Shown here in pieces: positions 6,036 through 10,076 of a stretch of DNA of 10,076 bases (position 1 is its first letter; every line of letters begins with the position of its first letter). The stretch is from Deltaproteobacteria bacterium (GTDB taxonomy: Bacteria; Desulfobacterota; DSM-4660; Desulfatiglandales; Desulfatiglandaceae): positions 1 through 10,076 of the forward strand of contig JAFDJF010000231.1 in NCBI GenBank assembly GCA_019307645.1, written 5' to 3'. The position numbers and the translations under genes are program-made. Below the pieces are notes generated by a model. That model was given only the letters and a program-made list of their open reading frames with translations, was not told the origin of the DNA and made no database searches.

Positions 6036-6143
6036 GGTGCATATAATTATTCGGACCATAAGCCAGTTTTTGGAACGGCCCCTTTTATCCAATTTCTGCG
6101 TCTATATTTTATCTGTAAAAATCAGCCATGGATCAGGACCAGG
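6036..6143. other. AT-rich gap between trmD and the MITE-like element
   Basis: These 108 bp complete the 359-bp gap. No ORF, RNA gene or intrinsic terminator is seen. On the minus strand an AT-rich AATAATTATAT stretch (about 6041-6052) could serve as a weak promoter core, but no matching -35 at acceptable spacing was found. Confidence 0.5.
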
Positions 6144-6872
6144 CTACGAATCCTTTCGAAGTTTAGCCAGAATTTCTTCATCTTCGCTGGTCAGCCTTGC
6201 CTTTTGAAGCAGATCGGGCCTCCTTTTAAGTGTCCTCCTGAGGGCCTCCTTTCTCCTCCATAAACGGATCTTTTCATGGTCTCCAGATAACAAAACAGAA
6301 GGCACTTCCTTGCCCTGGAAGACCCTTGGCCTGGTATATTGAGGGTATTCCAGAAGTCCGTCTTCAAAAGAGTCTTCCTGATTGGACCTCTCTCCACCCA
6401 GGACACCCGGGACCAGGCGACTTACGGCATCCATGACAATCAGGGCGCCAAGTTCTCCACCGCTCAAAACATAGTCCCCAATTGACAGCTCCCTGTCAAT
6501 ACTGGTCAACCGGATTCTTTCATCAACACCCTCATAACGGCCGCATGTCAAGATGAGCTGGTCCCACCGGGACAATTCCCAGGCAGTGGCCTGATCAAAG
6601 GTCTCTCCCTGCGGGCAGAGAAGAATCACAAGGCTCTTTTCCAGTCTATCAACGGATTTCAGGGCACGATACATGGGCTCCGGCGTCATGACCATGCCGT
6701 CGCCGCCGCCATAGGGTCTGTCATCTGTCGCCTTGTGCGTCCCCGCGGCGAAATCGCGGATATTGACAAGTCTGACATCCACTAGCCCCCGTTTGACCGA
6801 CCTTCCCAGCATACCTTCTTCCAGGTAGGCGGAAAACATCCCGGGGAAAATTGTGAGCACATCAAACCTCAT
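6144..6872 (-). CDS. trmD: tRNA (guanine37-N1)-methyltransferase TrmD
   Basis: TrmD makes m1G37 in tRNAs reading CNN codons and prevents +1 frameshifting. The 242-aa product has the SPOUT trefoil-knot motifs: [10 protein letters not shown] at 53-62, LLCPQGETF at 84-92, [10 protein letters not shown] at 110-119, [11 protein letters not shown] at 130-140, the catalytic-loop Asp in [11 protein letters not shown] (about 164-174) and PQYTRP at 177-182. The C-terminal helical domain ([23 protein letters not shown]) that clamps tRNA is present. The length is typical. The ATG at 6872-6870 overlaps the rimM 3' end by 11 bp, with GGA 7 nt upstream. Pairing with rimM, rpsP and rplS is the classical arrangement seen in E. 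coli, here with an extra methyltransferase gene before rplS. Confidence 0.98.
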   Translation of the reverse strand: MRFDVLTIFPGMFSAYLEEGMLGRSVKRGLVDVRLVNIRDFAAGTHKATDDRPYGGGDGMVMTPEPMYRALKSVDRLEKSLVILLCPQGETFDQATAWELSRWDQLILTCGRYEGVDERIRLTSIDRELSIGDYVLSGGELGALIVMDAVSRLVPGVLGGERSNQEDSFEDGLLEYPQYTRPRVFQGKEVPSVLLSGDHEKIRLWRRKEALRRTLKRRPDLLQKARLTSEDEEILAKLRKDS

Positions 6873-7404
6873 TCAGATCCAGCATCCCCTCCATGGGCGA
6901 AATAGTCATCGTTCCATTTTCAAGGTCAATCTCCTTGATGACCTCAAATACTGCGGGAATATAAGCCTCCTTTTCCCCTTTTTTTATCACATAAATATCA
7001 GTGCCTTTCGTGGGTATTATCCGTGAGATACTGCCTAAACATTCACCGGTATCCAGATAAACCTTGAGACCCAAAAGCTCATACCAGAAATAGTCATCTT
7101 CTTCTCGGGTAAGGGCCTCTTTTTTAATAAAAATATCCGCTCCCCGGTACGCTTCCGCCTCATCTACCGAGTTTACTTCCTCCACATCCATCAAAAAGAT
7201 ATTCTTATGCGGTTTTACAGAGGACACCGAAAAATTACGGGTCTCCCCTGAAGCAGTTCTTAAGAAAACAATCCCCGCGTTCAGCAAGGAGGTTTCGGAT
7301 CCAGCGTATGCCTTTAACTTAAGCAGGCCGTTCAGTCCATGAGGTCGAATCACCTTCCCAACCAAAAGCAGATCGGAGGATGAAGCAGGTTCGATATTAT
7401 TCAA
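6862..7404 (-). CDS. rimM: Ribosome maturation factor RimM
   Basis: RimM binds S19 and helps assemble the 30S head. The 180-aa product has the N-terminal beta-barrel signature [22 protein letters not shown] (about 12-33) and a C-terminal PRC barrel with [12 protein letters not shown] at 105-116, [17 protein letters not shown] near 124-140 and the aromatic-proline segment [14 protein letters not shown] near 147-160. The start is TTG (7404-7402) overlapping the khpA stop by 8 bp, with TGGAG a short 4 nt upstream. No ATG lies between this codon and the conserved domain, so either this TTG or a TTG at about residue 14 must be used. The first has the better upstream signal. Confidence 0.95.
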   Translation of the reverse strand: MNNIEPASSSDLLLVGKVIRPHGLNGLLKLKAYAGSETSLLNAGIVFLRTASGETRNFSVSSVKPHKNIFLMDVEEVNSVDEAEAYRGADIFIKKEALTREEDDYFWYELLGLKVYLDTGECLGSISRIIPTKGTDIYVIKKGEKEAYIPAVFEVIKEIDLENGTMTISPMEGMLDLNEV

Positions 7405-7627
7405 GGATCTCCAAGACCGATCGCTTTTTTATTTTCGTGGAGGCTGCACCGAGTATGGTTCTCATAGCTCGAGCGGTGCGTCCTTGCTTGCCGATAACCT
7501 TTCCCAGGTCATCTTTGGCAACTTTCAGTTCAATAACAGCGGTCTGTGATCCCTCAATCTCAGTGACGACGACTTCCTCTGGCTTGTCAACTAGCGCTTT
7601 TGCGATATATGCGATCAACTCTTTCAT
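7397..7627 (-). CDS. khpA: KH-domain RNA-binding protein KhpA
   Basis: A 76-aa single KH-domain protein of the KhpA/YlqC family, encoded between rpsP and rimM in many bacteria. In some Gram-positives and clostridia it acts as an RNA chaperone with KhpB; its role here is inferred. The KH loop GxxG is seen as [16 protein letters not shown] at 44-59 (Gly46-Lys-Gln-Gly49). The N-terminal helix [16 protein letters not shown] is typical. The ATG at 7627-7625 has GGAGGTGA at good distance. The product is full length, follows rpsP by 40 bp and overlaps rimM by 8 bp. Confidence 0.95.
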   Translation of the reverse strand: MKELIAYIAKALVDKPEEVVVTEIEGSQTAVIELKVAKDDLGKVIGKQGRTARAMRTILGAASTKIKKRSVLEILE

Positions 7628-7667
7628 CTCGTCTCACCTCCATGCTACATTCCGCCACCACGGCACC

Positions 7668-7931
7668 TTAGCTTGCGGTTGATTGAGATTTCAGCATTCC
7701 CTGCTTTTTCAAAAGGGACTTAACAGATTCAGAAACACGTGCACCTTTTTCCAGCCAGGAGTTGATTTTGCCTTCATCTACATTTATCGCCGCAGGATCT
7801 TTCATGGGGTCGTAATGGCCTAATATCTCGATGAACTTTCCGTCACGGGGTGCCTCAGAATCAGCCGCGACTATGCGATAAAACGGTTTCTTTTTGGTTC
7901 CCATCCTTGTCATTCTAATTCTTACTGCCAT
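7668..7931 (-). CDS. rpsP: 30S ribosomal protein S16
   Basis: S16 is an early-binding 30S assembly protein. The 87-aa product begins MAVRIRMTRMGTKKKPFYRIVAADS, followed by PRDGKFIEILGHYDP (28-42) and the WLEKGARVSESVKSLLKKQG C-terminal part, all as in the family. The reading frame is open 39 codons upstream, but the ATG at 7931-7929 is the family start and has GGGGGTGA upstream. The 124-bp gap after ffh has no terminator. A GATAAT hexamer about 28 bp before the start could be the -10 of an internal promoter but lacks a matching -35. Confidence 0.97.
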   Translation of the reverse strand: MAVRIRMTRMGTKKKPFYRIVAADSEAPRDGKFIEILGHYDPMKDPAAINVDEGKINSWLEKGARVSESVKSLLKKQGMLKSQSTAS

Positions 7932-8055
7932 TTTTGTCTGTATCACCCCCAAAATAATTATCAGTATTTGTTCAACTGCACTGGCTCGATGACCCTCACC
8001 CTCCAGTTCCTCCAACCGGCAGGTCCGGCGTTCCACATCGGGTGCCAACGACCTG

Positions 8056-9381
8056 CTATCCGAAAAAAGATGGCATTTTTAAATGCCCCTTCTTTGTAAA
8101 TTGTTCCATCATTTTTTTTGTTTGAGCAAAGTTTTTTAGGAGGCGGTTCACTTCCTGCACGGTGGTTCCGCTGCCCCGTGCGATCCTTCGCTTTCTGCTG
8201 CCGTTCATAATCTTGTAATGCCGCCTCTCCTCTTTGGTCATGGAGTTGATCATGGCCTCCACCTTGACCAGTTCCTTCTCGTCCGGGCTAAACCCCTTCA
8301 ATTTCTTGAGGTTCCCCATCCCCGGAATCATACCCAATATCTGTTCAAGGGAGCCCAGTTTCTTGATCTGTTTCAGTTGGGCACGGAAATCTTCCAGGTC
8401 AAATTCGTTTCGTCTGAGTTTTTTCTCAAGCTTTATGGCCTCATCTTCATCGATTTCTTCCTGGGCTTTTTCAATGAGGGAGAGAACGTCTCCCATCCCA
8501 AGGATCTGAGAGGCCATTCTGTCCGGATGGAACGGCTCCAGAGCATCGATTTTTTCACCCACACCGATAAACTTGATCGGTTTACCGGTCACCGCCTTGA
8601 TGGACAGGGACGCGCCACCCCTTGCATCACCTTCCATCTTGGTAAGAATGATGCCTGAGATGTCCAGGGTCTTATTAAAATCCTTTGCTACATTTACTGC
8701 GTCCTGCCCGGTCATGGCATCGGCCACCAGGAGGATCTCAGCGGGATTGATTTTCTCCTTGATCCGAACCAGTTCCGACATCAGTTTCTCGTCGATGTGG
8801 AGACGGCCGGCCGTATCAATTATCAGGACATCAGAACCCGTCTTCCCGGCCATTGCCAGTGCTTCCAGGCACGTGTCCTCGGGTTTCCGGTCAAGGTCAG
8901 TTGGGTGGACAGGGATATTTATCTGATCGCCAAGTTTTTTCAGCTGATCAACAGCAGCAGGCCGGTAGATGTCCGCCGGCACGAGATAAGGATGCCTTCC
9001 CTGCCTGCGCAGATGCCTTGCCAATTTGGCTGCTGTGGTGGTTTTACCTGAACCCTGCAGTCCTACCAGCATCAACGCATGGGGTGTCCGTCCAACGAAT
9101 TGAATCCCCTCGTTGGCCTCCCCCATCAAGCGCGTCAGCTCTTCATTGACGATTTTTATGAGCTGCTGGCCGGGTGTCAGACTCTCCAGGACTTCCTGTC
9201 CAACAGCGCGCACACGGATGTCTTCCACCAGTCTCTTAACTACTTTATAGTTGACATCCGCCTCAAGAAGGGCTAATCGAATCTCCTTTAAGGCGTCCTG
9301 GATATTTTTCTCGCTTAGTTTACCCCGCCCGGTAACCTTTTTGAAAACACCGTTTAATTTGTCGGTTAGGCTCTCAAACAT
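8056..9381 (-). CDS. ffh: Signal recognition particle protein Ffh
   Basis: Ffh is the SRP GTPase that binds signal peptides and 4.5S/6S RNA and docks with FtsY at the membrane. The 441-aa product contains an N domain (1-about 95) and a G domain with GLQGSGKTTTAAKL at 108-120, DIYRPAAV at 137-144, DTAGRLH at 189-195, TKMEGDARGG at 247-256 and GVGEK at 273-277. The M domain has MIPGMG at 351-356 and the SRP-RNA-binding SRKRRIARGSG at 395-405. The C-terminus stops shortly after the M-domain core without the long methionine-rich tail of some homologues. The ATG at 9381-9379 has AGAGG about 10 nt upstream. A strong sigma70-type promoter lies just upstream, so this is the likely first gene of the large transcription unit that continues through rpsP and trmD. 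Confidence 0.98.
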   Translation of the reverse strand: MFESLTDKLNGVFKKVTGRGKLSEKNIQDALKEIRLALLEADVNYKVVKRLVEDIRVRAVGQEVLESLTPGQQLIKIVNEELTRLMGEANEGIQFVGRTPHALMLVGLQGSGKTTTAAKLARHLRRQGRHPYLVPADIYRPAAVDQLKKLGDQINIPVHPTDLDRKPEDTCLEALAMAGKTGSDVLIIDTAGRLHIDEKLMSELVRIKEKINPAEILLVADAMTGQDAVNVAKDFNKTLDISGIILTKMEGDARGGASLSIKAVTGKPIKFIGVGEKIDALEPFHPDRMASQILGMGDVLSLIEKAQEEIDEDEAIKLEKKLRRNEFDLEDFRAQLKQIKKLGSLEQILGMIPGMGNLKKLKGFSPDEKELVKVEAMINSMTKEERRHYKIMNGSRKRRIARGSGTTVQEVNRLLKNFAQTKKMMEQFTKKGHLKMPSFFG

Positions 9382-9412
9382 GACCGATAAACCTCTGACT
9401 TGACAAGCCTTC

Positions 9413-9442
9413 AGTTTAAATCAATTTTTTCTATTATGTCAA
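9413..9442 (-). promoter_or_regulatory. Sigma70-type promoter for ffh and the downstream genes
   Basis: On the minus strand TTGACA (9442-9437) is a perfect -35, followed by an 18-bp AT-rich spacer and TAAACT (9418-9413, 4 of 6 matches to TATAAT). The predicted transcript would begin near 9406, about 25 nt before the ffh ATG. A small palindrome CTTGACAAG (9399-9407) sits at the predicted start point and might be an operator, though this is speculative. Confidence 0.6.
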
Positions 9443-9579
9443 TGGAAATCTCAGTGTTGGGCAAAGGTGGGTGTTTTGAAATTGGCTCAGGAAATAATAT
9501 TTTAAGAAGGCTTAAAGGGGGGAATTAATTCAAGCGTCTTACAAGAGCAGCTTGGGTTTCCAAGGGTGCAGCCAGGTTA

Positions 9580-9930
9580 TTATTGTGTTTTTTCCTGATC
9601 AAAAACCTTTACCAACTCTTCTATTATCTGGGTCACTCTTTCACCGGTTTCAAGGTAACGGACGCCGGTTTCAAACATCCCGGGCGCTCCTTCCCTGCAG
9701 TAAACAACTTCGCTCTTAATATCAACCAATTCATCCTCAAAGCCCACAGCCATCAACAGGATATATTTTGATTCAATCCGGACATGGGTTTCCATGAGAA
9801 TTCCACCTTGACTTATATCCAGAGTTCTACCCATCCCCTGTTCATGATGATTGCCATCCTCATCAAGGCAAACATAAGATACAAGATTAAGTGAGCTGAT
9901 TCTCTGATGTTTTCTCTTTTCAGTGACCAT
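9580..9930 (-). CDS. PilZ-domain protein, predicted c-di-GMP receptor
   Basis: A 116-aa stand-alone PilZ domain. PilZ proteins bind cyclic di-GMP and alter motility, surface polysaccharide or enzyme activity; the target here is unknown. The two binding motifs are present: an Arg-rich RKHQR at residues 6-10 (RxxxR) and DISQGG at 38-43 (D/NxSxxG). The remainder, EVVYCREGAPGMFETGVRYLE, matches the closing strands, and the end forms a short helix (VTQIIEELVKVF). The frame extends to an ATG at 9978, but the ATG at 9930-9928 has AAGGAG 7 nt upstream and starts just before the binding motif. No other domain, signal peptide or membrane segment is seen. It is separated from ffh by 198 bp including a promoter, so it is probably a separate transcription unit. 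Confidence 0.9.
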   Translation of the reverse strand: MVTEKRKHQRISSLNLVSYVCLDEDGNHHEQGMGRTLDISQGGILMETHVRIESKYILLMAVGFEDELVDIKSEVVYCREGAPGMFETGVRYLETGERVTQIIEELVKVFDQEKTQ

Positions 9931-10032
9931 CAAATTTCTCCTTCTTTCTATCGTGGGGCGGCCATCCATTGGATACAAGTGCTTATCTCATACAAATGCT
10001 ATCCATTTTGACGGGGAATTGAGAATTTAAGA

Positions 10033-10061
10033 AAAATAGCCCAAAATGAATTCAATTACAA
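10033..10061 (-). promoter_or_regulatory. Weak candidate promoter upstream of the PilZ gene
   Basis: On the minus strand TTGTAA (10061-10056) and TATTTT (10038-10033) are separated by 17 bp, each matching 4 of 6 consensus positions. This would give a leader of about 95 nt before the PilZ gene start. The region is AT-rich, so chance matches are likely. Confidence 0.25.
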
Positions 10062-10076
10062 CTAAAAACGTAACTG

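Noticed and set aside
7950..7970. GATAAT hexamer upstream of rpsP as an internal promoter
   Set aside because: Good -10 resemblance, but no -35 at 16-18 bp, so support is insufficient for a feature.
9400..9437. Plus-strand TTGACA (9400) with TATTAT (9432) as a divergent promoter
   Set aside because: The spacing is 26 bp, and no plus-strand gene lies downstream.
9547..9569. CTTGG/CCAAG hairpin just after the PilZ gene as its terminator
   Set aside because: The stem is short and no T-run follows on the minus strand.

Overview
The window looks like part of a chromosome from a Desulfobacterota (deltaproteobacterial) anaerobe. The main reason is the gene order ffh-rpsP-khpA-rimM-trmD-RNA methyltransferase-rplS-rnhB-yraN-rsmI. 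The extra SPOUT-type RNA methyltransferase (Methyltrn_RNA_4 family) between trmD and rplS fits that group, as do the protein sequences. This is recall of family context, not a database result. All 13 supported genes lie on the minus strand, so the text below runs from high to low coordinates.

Region 1 (10076-9382): a short PilZ-domain gene (likely c-di-GMP binding) with a clear AAGGAG ribosome binding site, then a 198-bp gap. The gap carries the best promoter in the window, a perfect TTGACA with TAAACT at 18-bp spacing just upstream of ffh.

Region 2 (9381-6144): ffh (SRP GTPase), rpsP (ribosomal protein S16), khpA (KH RNA-binding protein), rimM (30S maturation) and trmD (tRNA m1G37 methyltransferase). 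The later junctions are tight or overlapping.

Region 3 (6143-5785): a 359-bp gap between trmD and the next gene. It holds a 250-bp MITE-like element with 14-bp perfect terminal inverted repeats, subterminal GGTTCA/TGAACC repeats and a strong internal hairpin. The element ends one base from the next start codon.

Region 4 (5784-4860): the SPOUT-like RNA methyltransferase and rplS (L19).

Region 5 (4859-4627): a 233-bp gap with a dense set of inverted repeats, bracketed by an exact 12-bp direct repeat. One copy of the repeat contains the rnhB start codon. This looks like a second insertion in the operon.

Region 6 (4626-80): rnhB, yraN, rsmI, ptsH (HPr), ptsI (Enzyme I) and smpB, with overlaps or gaps of a few bases. 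Both ends of ptsI use the 4-bp ATGA stop/start overlap. A heptanucleotide repeat forms part of the rsmI N-terminal coding sequence. Positions 1-79, after smpB, show no supported feature.

Functionally this is a housekeeping cluster for protein targeting, ribosome assembly, tRNA/rRNA methylation, RNA-DNA hybrid removal and ribosome rescue, with a general PTS phosphorelay pair embedded near its end. No new defence or metabolic system is evident. The unusual content is repeat and mobile-element material placed at the 5' ends of three genes, plus an altered EDTR signature in RsmI.
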